Shown here in pieces: positions 7,697-14,600 of a stretch of 26,631 nt of DNA. Made by a program: the position numbers and the translations under genes. The notes under the pieces are model-generated. The model was not told the DNA's origin. It saw nothing but the letters and a program-made list of their open reading frames with translations, and did no database searches. Source of the DNA: CAYSSJ01 sp964433675 (GTDB lineage Bacteria; Cloacimonadota; Cloacimonadia; Cloacimonadales; TCS61); NCBI GenBank assembly GCA_964433675.1, contig CAYSSJ010000024.1, positions 1 to 26,631 on the forward strand. The letters run 5' to 3'. Position 1 is the first letter of the stretch. Every line of letters starts with the position of its first letter.

Positions 7697-8448
7697 GACC
7701 TTTTAACCGAATGAACCGCATCAGCGAAGGCGCGGATCAAACTCGGATCAAAATTCTTTTCCAGAATATCACCGGTAACTACGATGTCAGCACCAGCCTG
7801 TGCTTTTTGAGCTGCTATCTCAGGACTTCTGATTCCGCCCCCCAATATGAGCGGAACTTCTATTTCCTTCCTTACTTTGCTAATCATTTCGTCGCTGATC
7901 GCATATTTGGCGCCGCTACCGGCATCGAAGTAGATCAGTTTCATACCCAGATATTGGCCGGCAAGCGCGTGTGCCAATGCTATATCGATCTTTGTTCGCG
8001 GGATGGGCATCCCACCACTCATAAAATGAACAGATGTAAGATTACCGGATTCGATCAGAATATATCCTGTTGGAATGGCTTCCAGATCGTAATGTTTAAT
8101 CAATGGTGCAGCACGAACTGACTCTCCGATAAGCATCTGTGGATTCCTGCTAGATAGCACCGATAGTAATAAGAGAGCATCGGCATTTGGACTGACGAAA
8201 TCAAAGATACCGGGGAAAATGATAACCGGGATAGAGACACTGTTTCTGATCGTTTGCAAACTTTTGTCGAAGTTGTTGTGCAGCATGATGCTGCCACCTA
8301 CAAAAAGCAGGTCAGCTCCGTTGTCTTCGCAGGTCTTAGCCTTTTGTTCCGCTTGTTTCAAACTGAGTTTGTCCGGATCCAAAAGACAGCAGTATAATGG
8401 ATTATTCTTTATCAACGCACAAATCTTTTCATAAATTTTCTTTTTCAT
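7693..8448 (-). CDS. Geranylgeranylglyceryl phosphate synthase, group II (GGGPS/PcrB family)
   Basis: This 251-residue TIM-barrel enzyme joins a prenyl diphosphate to sn-glycerol-1-phosphate, making the first ether bond of archaeal-type lipids. Markers in order: LLDPDK at 22-27, VGGS at 50-53, FPG at 78-80, TGYILIESG at 127-135, YFDAGSGA at 173-180, GGGIRSPE at 203-210 and GADIVVTG at 219-226, which form the glycerol-phosphate and diphosphate pockets. The AGSGA form (not the YSG form of Bacillus PcrB) and the length suggest group II, the group shared by Euryarchaeota and Bacteroidetes-type bacteria. It starts six bases after the UbiA stop with only a weak ribosome site, so coupling is likely. 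A glycerol-1-phosphate dehydrogenase is not in the window. Confidence 0.93.
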   Translation of the reverse strand: MKKKIYEKICALIKNNPLYCCLLDPDKLSLKQAEQKAKTCEDNGADLLFVGGSIMLHNNFDKSLQTIRNSVSIPVIIFPGIFDFVSPNADALLLLSVLSSRNPQMLIGESVRAAPLIKHYDLEAIPTGYILIESGNLTSVHFMSGGMPIPRTKIDIALAHALAGQYLGMKLIYFDAGSGAKYAISDEMISKVRKEIEVPLILGGGIRSPEIAAQKAQAGADIVVTGDILEKNFDPSLIRAFADAVHSVKRS

Positions 8449-8454
8449 AATTCT

Positions 8455-9273
8455 TTACCATATTAATATTATTAACAGAATTAGCATTTCAATTTTAAGA
8501 AAAAGGGAAGTTTTGGCATAGCGGTTTCTGGTGGAGTGATTCAGTAATTGTACCAATGCCACAATCAAAGGCACAGTTATCAAAACCATGAATAAAAAAA
8601 AAGCTCTCATACTCAAAACTTCTTGGATGTACAAAATTATACTATAGATTACTATGCCAGCAACCGGCAGGAAAGATAGCATTATCGTTTTCTTTTCACC
8701 TAATACGACGCTAATCGTTTTGGCTTCGTAAATGGCATCTCCCCTTCGATCTTCGGCACTTTTTATAAATTCTCTCAATAGTGTAAACAGGAAAGCAAAG
8801 ATAGCAAGAACAATGCTGTTTCTGAGATTATCGTTGCTCAGTCCACCGTAGATGAAAGTAGAAGCAGCTGCATAAGCGGCCAATATATTCCCTATCAGAA
8901 AGGTTTTCTTCAGGTAACCGGCATACAAGATCAACAATAGCGAGTTCAGGGTTGCAATCAAAGTAATGTAAACATTGCCGGTAAATAGACTGAGAACGAT
9001 ACCAACCACAAAGAATGCACCGGCGTATATGAGGGCGGTTCTCGGTTTTATCTTACCCGAAGGTAGCATACGCTCTGGTTTGTTGATCCTATCTATACGG
9101 ATATCGAAGTAGTCGTTTATCACATAACCACCCGCAGCTATAAACATACCGGAAATGATAGCGAAAAGTACCGGCAAGAAACCATCCAAAGTTGTATGAA
9201 GTATGGCTCCGACGAATATACAAAGTCCCGCAAAGATGCAATTTGCAGGACGAATAATTGTGATAAACGGCAT
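8455..9273 (-). CDS. UbiA-family prenyltransferase, candidate digeranylgeranylglyceryl phosphate synthase
   Basis: This 272-residue membrane protein has about eight to nine hydrophobic segments and both aspartate-rich motifs of UbiA enzymes: N53-D-Y-F-D57-x3-D61 (NDYFDIRID) and the weaker second motif E174-D-R-R-G-D179 (SAEDRRGD). GDAIYEAKTISVVLG after motif 2 follows the family pattern with an unusual E-A in place of the common R-G. UbiA enzymes prenylate quinone rings, haem, chlorophyll or, in archaea, GGGP to form the second ether bond. Its position between a GGPP-type synthase (gap 5) and GGGP synthase (gap 6) makes the archaeal role (DGGGP synthase) the best call. A menaquinone-type role is the main alternative. 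Confidence 0.85.
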   Translation of the reverse strand: MPFITIIRPANCIFAGLCIFVGAILHTTLDGFLPVLFAIISGMFIAAGGYVINDYFDIRIDRINKPERMLPSGKIKPRTALIYAGAFFVVGIVLSLFTGNVYITLIATLNSLLLILYAGYLKKTFLIGNILAAYAAASTFIYGGLSNDNLRNSIVLAIFAFLFTLLREFIKSAEDRRGDAIYEAKTISVVLGEKKTIMLSFLPVAGIVIYSIILYIQEVLSMRAFFLFMVLITVPLIVALVQLLNHSTRNRYAKTSLFLKIEMLILLIILIW

Positions 9274-9278
9274 GATCT

Positions 9279-10166
9279 TTATGGAAGCCTTTCTTTTATC
9301 ATTGCTACGAATTCGAGCAACACATCGTTGTTTTGCATATTTTTAACCAAATTATGAGAGTCTCGCAACATTTTTTCTGCTGTTTTCTTAGATTTCTCCA
9401 GTCCGATAAGCGCCGGATAGGTCGATTTACTATTTCTGATATCTTCTCCCGGTTCTTTGCCCAACACTTCGAAACTACCGACTTCGTCGAGGATATCGTC
9501 CACTATCTGATATGCCAAGCCCAAATTGAGAGCATAGTTATTTAATGTGATAGTGAGATTCTCTTCTGCATTACCGAAAGAGCAAGCCATTTCCGTAGCA
9601 GCTTGCAACAGTGCGCCGGTCTTGCGCATATGAATGTATCTCAAGGTATTTACATTCACCTTCTTCTTAGCTGAGATGATATCGACTACCTGACCACCTA
9701 TCATTCCACGGGTGGACATAGCTCTGGTAAGAATCATAACGCATTGGAGAGCGATTTTGTTGTTTTTGATATCTGTGAGAACTTCCATCGCTTTGGTAAT
9801 CAGCGCATCTCCGGCTAAAATCGCAGTAGCAGCACCGAATTTTTCATGACAACTCGGCTGTCCGCGTCTCTCGGAAGAATCGTCTATACTGGGCAGATCA
9901 TCGTGGATCAGAGATGCAGTATGGATCATTTCCAGAGCGCAAGCTGCCGGGAGTAATCTTTCCAGTCTGTTGATGTTTTTTCTGCCGATCAGCATTTCAT
10001 AAGTGGCGAAAAAGAGAATGGGACGCAGCCTTTTACCACCACTGAATACACTATAATACATTGCTTCATGCAGCTTTTTCGGATAATCATTCGAATATTG
10101 CAGGTAATTTCTGAGTGCTTTTTCCAATAGCATTCCGCGACTTTTGAAGTATTCTTGTATTAACAC
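9279..10166 (-). CDS. Trans-polyprenyl diphosphate synthase, likely geranylgeranyl diphosphate synthase
   Basis: This 295-residue all-helical enzyme condenses isopentenyl diphosphate with allylic diphosphates. Landmarks: GGKRLRP at 43-49, the first Asp-rich motif H88-DDLPSIDD-96 with RRGQPSCH after it, GGQVVD at 157-162 and the second Asp-rich motif DDILDEVG at 223-230. The four-residue spacing in the first motif is the bacterial (IspA/CrtE) type. The residue five before the motif is A84 in HTASLIHDD, as in CrtE-type GGPP synthases, while E. coli IspA (farnesyl) has Tyr there, so a C20 product is favoured. The start is GTG at 10166 with AAGGAG eight bases upstream, 23 bases after the dehydrogenase. 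It would feed GGGPS and UbiA directly. Confidence 0.93.
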   Translation of the reverse strand: MLIQEYFKSRGMLLEKALRNYLQYSNDYPKKLHEAMYYSVFSGGKRLRPILFFATYEMLIGRKNINRLERLLPAACALEMIHTASLIHDDLPSIDDSSERRGQPSCHEKFGAATAILAGDALITKAMEVLTDIKNNKIALQCVMILTRAMSTRGMIGGQVVDIISAKKKVNVNTLRYIHMRKTGALLQAATEMACSFGNAEENLTITLNNYALNLGLAYQIVDDILDEVGSFEVLGKEPGEDIRNSKSTYPALIGLEKSKKTAEKMLRDSHNLVKNMQNNDVLLEFVAMIKERLP

Positions 10167-10189
10167 TTTAACAACTCCTTGAATTATCG

Positions 10190-11221
10190 TTATAGAGGTA
10201 GGGAAACCTTCTTGCCGGTTTTAGCTGATTTATACATGGCAAGTATGATCTCCAAAGATTTTCTACCACTTCTGCCATCTGTATTTGGCTCTGCTTTCTT
10301 ATGCAGTACATCGACTACATTCCGAAGAAAGCCGAGATGACCGTGACCATAGACGGAAGTAGGATCTGTAAATGAAGTTTCTATCAGTTTATCGTCATCA
10401 TCATATTCTTTGAACTCCCAATGTTCTACCTTGTTAACCGCAATACCACCTATTTTTACACTACCTTTTTCGCCCATCACGGTGATAGAACCTTCCCAGT
10501 TTTTCGGAAAAGTGTTCATGGTAACTTCTACCACACCAAGAGCACCGTTTCTGAACTGTAAAAGACCTACACCTTGGTCTTCGGTCTCGATCGAGTGATT
10601 TAAAGTAGCGGTGATAGCCATAACGGATTCTACCGAGCCCATCAACCACTGGATCAGATCGAAATAATGAGAAGCTTGGTTCATAAAAGCACCACCATCA
10701 AATTCCCAAGTGCCACGCCACTTAGAGAGATCGTAGTAGCTTTGTGGACGAGTCCACCGCACTGTAGCAGTTGCACTAAATAATCGTCCGAATCTACCTT
10801 TTTCGATTGCGTTTTTCAACAATCTGATCGGTGGATTGAGGCGGTTCTGTTTGACAACAAATAATTGCACCTGATTATGATCACAAGATTTGACAAGCCG
10901 GTCGGCAGAATTCAGATCGATCGCCATCGGCTTTTCCGTGATGACATGCAGCTTACGGTTGGCTGCCTCGATGCCCATCTCCGGATGTAAACCACTCGGA
11001 GTACAGATCAACACAGCTTCGAGTTTTTCAGTGTCCAACATATCGAGATAGTCCTCATAATATGCGGGGACATTGTACTGTTCAGCTGCTGATTTCGCTT
11101 TGCTTTTGTTGATATCGGCGCAAGCGACGATTTTGGCATCCTCGATCTGTGCCATGGATTCAAAATGTTTGGCAGAAATCCTTCCGCATCCTATTAAACC
11201 AAATTTTATCTCCTGCATCAT
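10190..11221 (-). CDS. Gfo/Idh/MocA-family oxidoreductase, WlbA-like nucleotide-sugar dehydrogenase
   Basis: This 343-residue two-domain NAD(P)-dependent enzyme has the dinucleotide motif GLIGCGRIS at 8-16 and the catalytic-region EKP at 96-98 (ITEKPMAIDL). Its C-terminal domain contains WRGTWEFDGGAFMNQASHYF (about 168-187), followed by DLIQWLMG and later RNGALGVVEVT. Those segments resemble WlbA-type UDP-N-acetylglucosaminuronate 3-dehydrogenases. It would oxidise a ring hydroxyl of a nucleotide sugar in the cytoplasm, but the substrate is inferred. Two in-frame ATGs (11221 and 11218) are possible; GAAGG lies five and eight bases upstream of them. It is the first gene of the nine-gene operon, behind a TTGACA box at 11279-11274. 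Confidence 0.87.
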   Translation of the reverse strand: MMQEIKFGLIGCGRISAKHFESMAQIEDAKIVACADINKSKAKSAAEQYNVPAYYEDYLDMLDTEKLEAVLICTPSGLHPEMGIEAANRKLHVITEKPMAIDLNSADRLVKSCDHNQVQLFVVKQNRLNPPIRLLKNAIEKGRFGRLFSATATVRWTRPQSYYDLSKWRGTWEFDGGAFMNQASHYFDLIQWLMGSVESVMAITATLNHSIETEDQGVGLLQFRNGALGVVEVTMNTFPKNWEGSITVMGEKGSVKIGGIAVNKVEHWEFKEYDDDDKLIETSFTDPTSVYGHGHLGFLRNVVDVLHKKAEPNTDGRSGRKSLEIILAMYKSAKTGKKVSLPL

Positions 11222-11254
11222 AACACCCTTCTATTAACTTTGAATATTACCAAA

Positions 11255-11279
11255 TAAATATGATGATATGAGATGTCAA
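11255..11279 (-). promoter_or_regulatory. Candidate promoter of the nine-gene lipid operon
   Basis: On the minus strand a perfect TTGACA lies at 11279-11274. Thirteen bases on comes TATTTA (11260-11255), and a TATTTG follows at the canonical 17-base spacing. The predicted transcript would begin about 25 bases before the first ATG. The -35 box is convincing; the exact -10 is not settled. Confidence 0.5.
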
Positions 11280-11469
11280 CATATTCTTTACCCGTTCAAA
11301 TCTATACGCTATCCAAAGTATTTTTCTGCCAATTCAAATCGTGATAAGTAGAAGTTAAACCAAAGAAATAACATACTATTACAAATCAGCCAAATATGCT
11401 TATAAAAAGGACTGGAAACGTTTTATGCTTTCTAAGATGTTAAAAATATAAAAGTTACAGAGAAAGTGC

Positions 11470-11494
11470 TTGACAGGAAAACGGTGTCTATAAA
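11470..11494 (+). promoter_or_regulatory. Candidate promoter of the HU operon
   Basis: A perfect TTGACA at 11470-11475 is followed after only 13 bases by TATAAA (11489-11494), 46 bases before the HU ATG. No good -10 lies at the canonical 17-base spacing (AAGTAA). See the finding on recurring TTGAC boxes. Confidence 0.5.
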
Positions 11495-11539
11495 GTAAGT
11501 GCACAGATAAGAAATTAAAAATAAAGGAGTAATAGAATT

Positions 11540-11836
11540 ATGACAAAAGCAGATTTAGTGAAGATAGTTTCGAATGAAACTGGAATCATCAGAAAAGATG
11601 TAGCCTTGGCAGTAGATGCATTTTTAGATGCAATCAAAGATTCAATGAAAGATGGTAAACACATCGAGATTAGAGGGTTTGGTACTTTCAAACTGAAACA
11701 ACGCAAAGAGCGAATCGGGCGCAATCCCAAAACCGAAGAAAAAGTCAAAGTTCCCGCTCGTGTAGTTCCTACTTTCAAATTTTCTCGTGGCTTCAAAGAA
11801 GAAGTTGATGATTCTAATGAAGTTACCGGAAAGTAG
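11540..11836 (+). CDS. HU/IHF-family DNA-binding protein
   Basis: This 98-residue nucleoid protein of the bacterial histone-like family binds DNA as a dimer and bends it. The N-terminal helix pair (TKADLVKIVSNETG) is followed by the signature IEIRGFGTFKLKQRKERIGR (about 43-62). The intercalating proline lies in GRNPKTEEKVKVPARVVPTF, at the tip of the beta arm. A short acidic tail (EEVDDSNE) extends beyond the usual ~90 residues. AAGGAG at 11524-11529 supports the start. It is followed 12 bases later by a 30-codon ribosomal-type gene and shares its terminator, so DNA packaging and ribosome assembly genes are probably co-transcribed. HU and IHF subunits cannot be separated by eye. Confidence 0.95.
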   Translation: MTKADLVKIVSNETGIIRKDVALAVDAFLDAIKDSMKDGKHIEIRGFGTFKLKQRKERIGRNPKTEEKVKVPARVVPTFKFSRGFKEEVDDSNEVTGK

Positions 11837-11848
11837 GGTGGAGGATTA

Positions 11849-11941
11849 ATGCCGTGCGGTAAAAAAAGGAAACGTTCTAAAATAACGAAACACAAAAGAA
11901 AAAAACGTCTTAGAAAAAATAGACACAAGAAGAAAAAATAA
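11849..11941 (+). CDS. 30-residue basic ribosomal peptide, AURKAIP1/COX24 (bS22-like) type
   Basis: A 30-codon gene starts at ATG 11849 and ends at TAA 11939-11941. GGAGG at 11840-11844 sits four bases before the start, an unambiguous ribosome site. The product begins MPCGKKRKRSK and ends in RKNRHKKKK; about two thirds of its residues are Lys or Arg. The pattern KRKRxKxxxHKRKKRLRKNR matches the tiny AURKAIP1/COX24-domain proteins of Bacteroidetes-like bacteria, related to the small-subunit protein bS22 and mitochondrial mS38. It probably binds rRNA in the 30S subunit. It lies 12 bases after HU, just before a strong terminator. C3 is unusual, since Ser is what I recall at that position in relatives. 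A ribosomal role is inferred from similarity recalled, not searched. Confidence 0.83.
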   Translation: MPCGKKRKRSKITKHKRKKRLRKNRHKKKK

Positions 11942-11947
11942 GTTCTG

Positions 11948-11973
11948 AGCCCTGTTCATCAGGGCTTTTTTTT
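11948..11973 (+). terminator. Rho-independent terminator of the HU operon
   Basis: A perfect seven-base-pair stem (AGCCCTG 11948-11954, CAGGGCT 11960-11966) with a TTCAT loop is followed by a run of eight T (11966-11973). It closes the HU/small ribosomal gene transcript seven bases after the stop. It touches the mutS stop codon (11972-11974) on the other strand; no T-run directly follows the stem in that direction, so it is probably one-way. Confidence 0.9.
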
Positions 11974-14599
11974 ATATCTTTTTTTGCAATTCGCTCAGTT
12001 TTTGGATAGCTTGCAGCGGAGTTAGATTCTCTATATCCAGTTCTTTTATCTCTTCCAAAATAGCGTTCTTCTCTTCAGTTTTGGCATAGATAGCATCGAA
12101 AATATCGAGTTGGGAAGGATCGGAGAGTATCTGTTTCTTTGCTTTGGCAGTGAGTCCCTGCGGACTGAGTTCGTGTTCTTCCAGATTTCTGAGTATCTGC
12201 TTGGCTCTGTCTATCACAGTTTGAGGTACTCCGGCTAATTGTGCTACATGAATACCGTAACTCTGATCTGCCGAGCCCCGTTCTATCTTCCTGATGAAAA
12301 TGATCTTGTTTTTCCATTCTTTTACGGTGATGTTGTAATTTTTCACTCCGGGCAGAATGTTTTCCAATTCGGTAAGTTCATGATAATGAGTAGCAAAGAG
12401 GGTTTTGGCAGATATTTTCGGATTGTTATGGATGTGTTCCACTATAGCCCAAGCAAGACTAAGACCGTCGAAAGTGCTAGTCCCCCTGCCGATCTCATCG
12501 AGCAAGATCAATGATCTGGGTGTGGCAGAATTGAGGATATTGGCAGTTTCCAACATCTCTACCAAAAATGTACTCTGACCCATGGCAAGATTATCAGATG
12601 CGCCAACTCGGGTGAAAACCTTGTCGGTAATCGGTAACTCTGCCGATTCTGCCGGGACAAAACTTCCACATTGTGCCATGATGATGATCAGTCCGATCTG
12701 CCGTAAATAAGTAGATTTGCCCGCCATGTTCGGACCTGTTATCAAGGCGATCTTACAGTCTTTGTCATTGAGATAAACATCATTGGGGATGAATTTCTCA
12801 TCTTGCAATAGCGCTTCTATGACCGGATGACGGGAGTGTTTGATATTAATAACTTCATCATCATTTATGACTGGCTTGCAATAGTTGTTTTTGTAGGCAA
12901 CATGACCAAAAGTGGATAGTACATCCAAAGTGGCGATCGTTTCGGCATATTCCTGAATGAGAGGGATCTTTTTGTGTAGCCTGTCTCGAACTTTGCTGAA
13001 AATTTCATACTCCAAGCTTTTAATCCGATCTTCCGCTCCCAGCACTTTGGATTCATATTCTTTCAGTTGTGGACTGATGAATCTTTCTGCATTAACCAGA
13101 GTTTGTTTCCTAATATAATAATCCGGGATCTTATCTTTGTGGGTTTTGGTAACTTCGATGTAGTAACCAAACACCTTATTATAGCCGACTTTTAGAGATG
13201 GGATGCCGGTTCTTTTCCGTTCACTTTCTTCCATGCGAGCGATCCATGCTTTGCCGCTGGTACTTATCTGGCGAAGTTCATCCAGATAATCGCTGTATCC
13301 TTTTTTGATGACGCCACCTTCGGTAATAATTATCGGGGGGTTATCAACAATTGCCGTAGAGATCAAATTAGTGATTTCTGAGTAATCCTTTATCCTATTT
13401 TTGAGCTCGGCTATATATTGATTATCAAATTCAGATAAGATGTTAGTAATCTGAGGTGCAAATTTGAGATTATTTTTCAGTGCATTCATCTCCCGCGGAT
13501 TGATTCGCTTAGTTCCGATCTTACTGATAATCCTGCTTATATCGCTGATATCAGACAGTATTTTGCGCAAATCTTCGGTGAAAGCTATAGAAGCTTTGAA
13601 ACTATCGACTGCATTGTGTCTTTCCTCGATTTCATTTTTATCGAGTAAAGGGTTAAGCAACCAAGTTTGAAGCTTTCTTGCTCCCATTGGAGTATTTGTA
13701 GTGTCCAAAACGGAGATAAGGCTACCGTAGCGACTATTATAGCGAATCGATTTGGTGAGTTCCAGATTCTTACGGGAAACTTCATCGAGATGCATGACTG
13801 TATCGAGAGAGTAAAATCGGAGTGGGAGAAGATACTTCAAAGACTCTTGCTTGAGAGAATGAACATAAGACAAAGCCAATCCGGCTGCATATATACCGAC
13901 ATCATTCTCATTAGCTCCGAAACCTTCCAAGCTGGTAACACTATAATGCTCTTTGAGCTGATTCTCCGCTTCTTCCTGATCAAAGAAGGGGATATCATAA
14001 TTAGATATGGTCGGTAAATAGTCGAAAGAGGTTTTATTTAGCTTTTTCTCGAGTTCACTACTGATGGTGATGATCTCTTTGGGCATGTTTCGATAAAGCT
14101 CTTGAGTCAGCTCATCAAATCTTAGCTGGGTGTATTTGAATTCACCGGTAGATACATCTATAAAAGCCAAACCGGCGGTGGTGAAATCTTCGTCTGCTGC
14201 TACTGCTGCCAGGTAGTTATTATCTGATGCGTTTATATATTTGCCATCTATGATCGAACCGGGAGTGATGATATCGACGATCTCTCTTTTCACGATACCT
14301 TTGGCTTGTTTGGGATCTTCCATCTGTTCGCAGATCACTACTTTAATGCCGTTTTTCACCAATTTCTCCAGATAAGAATCAAGAGCATGATATGGGAAAC
14401 CTGCCATGGGGACGGGATCTTCGGCTTTCTTATCCCGCGAAGTCAGGGTGATGCCCAGAAGTTTTGCCGCCTGTTTGGCATCATCGAAGAAAGTTTCGAA
14501 GAAGTCTCCCATCCGAAAGAGGATGAGCTTGTCCGCATGTTTCTTTTTGATATCCAGAAATTGTTGTAACATCGGGGTTAATTGTGCTTTTTTTGTCAT
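11972..14599 (-). CDS. mutS: DNA mismatch repair protein MutS
   Basis: This 875-residue MutS1 protein binds mismatched bases and small loops and recruits MutL. The N-terminal mismatch-reading motif is F33-F-E35 in MGDFFETFFDDA (the usual form is F-Y-E). The connector, lever and clamp domains follow. The ATPase has Walker A GPNMAGKST at 622-630, Walker B LLDEIGRGTSTFDG with D701/E702, and FATHYHELTELE after it. The C-terminal helix-turn-helix dimerisation region (AKQILRNLEEHE) is present. Length is normal (E. coli 853). It starts one base after the SPOR-protein stop and is the last gene of the rho operon. No mutL is nearby. Confidence 0.97.
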   Translation of the reverse strand: MTKKAQLTPMLQQFLDIKKKHADKLILFRMGDFFETFFDDAKQAAKLLGITLTSRDKKAEDPVPMAGFPYHALDSYLEKLVKNGIKVVICEQMEDPKQAKGIVKREIVDIITPGSIIDGKYINASDNNYLAAVAADEDFTTAGLAFIDVSTGEFKYTQLRFDELTQELYRNMPKEIITISSELEKKLNKTSFDYLPTISNYDIPFFDQEEAENQLKEHYSVTSLEGFGANENDVGIYAAGLALSYVHSLKQESLKYLLPLRFYSLDTVMHLDEVSRKNLELTKSIRYNSRYGSLISVLDTTNTPMGARKLQTWLLNPLLDKNEIEERHNAVDSFKASIAFTEDLRKILSDISDISRIISKIGTKRINPREMNALKNNLKFAPQITNILSEFDNQYIAELKNRIKDYSEITNLISTAIVDNPPIIITEGGVIKKGYSDYLDELRQISTSGKAWIARMEESERKRTGIPSLKVGYNKVFGYYIEVTKTHKDKIPDYYIRKQTLVNAERFISPQLKEYESKVLGAEDRIKSLEYEIFSKVRDRLHKKIPLIQEYAETIATLDVLSTFGHVAYKNNYCKPVINDDEVINIKHSRHPVIEALLQDEKFIPNDVYLNDKDCKIALITGPNMAGKSTYLRQIGLIIIMAQCGSFVPAESAELPITDKVFTRVGASDNLAMGQSTFLVEMLETANILNSATPRSLILLDEIGRGTSTFDGLSLAWAIVEHIHNNPKISAKTLFATHYHELTELENILPGVKNYNITVKEWKNKIIFIRKIERGSADQSYGIHVAQLAGVPQTVIDRAKQILRNLEEHELSPQGLTAKAKKQILSDPSQLDIFDAIYAKTEEKNAILEEIKELDIENLTPLQAIQKLSELQKKI

Positions 14600-14600
14600 A

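Larger units (their letters stand above)
11222..11539. other. Divergent intergenic region, lipid operon / HU
   Basis: These 318 non-coding bases hold two divergent candidate promoters: TTGACA at 11279-11274 (-) for the dehydrogenase-led lipid operon and TTGACA at 11470-11475 (+) for HU. Between them is about 190 bases of AT-rich sequence with no supportable ORF, tRNA or hairpin. AAGGAG at 11524-11529 is the HU ribosome site. Confidence 0.6.

Noticed and set aside
7693..8448. GGGP synthase reading as a HisF/HisA- or other TIM-barrel biosynthesis enzyme
   Set aside because: The LLDPDK, ESG, DAGSGA and GGGIRSPE set is specific to the GGGPS/PcrB family, and the neighbours fit that pathway.
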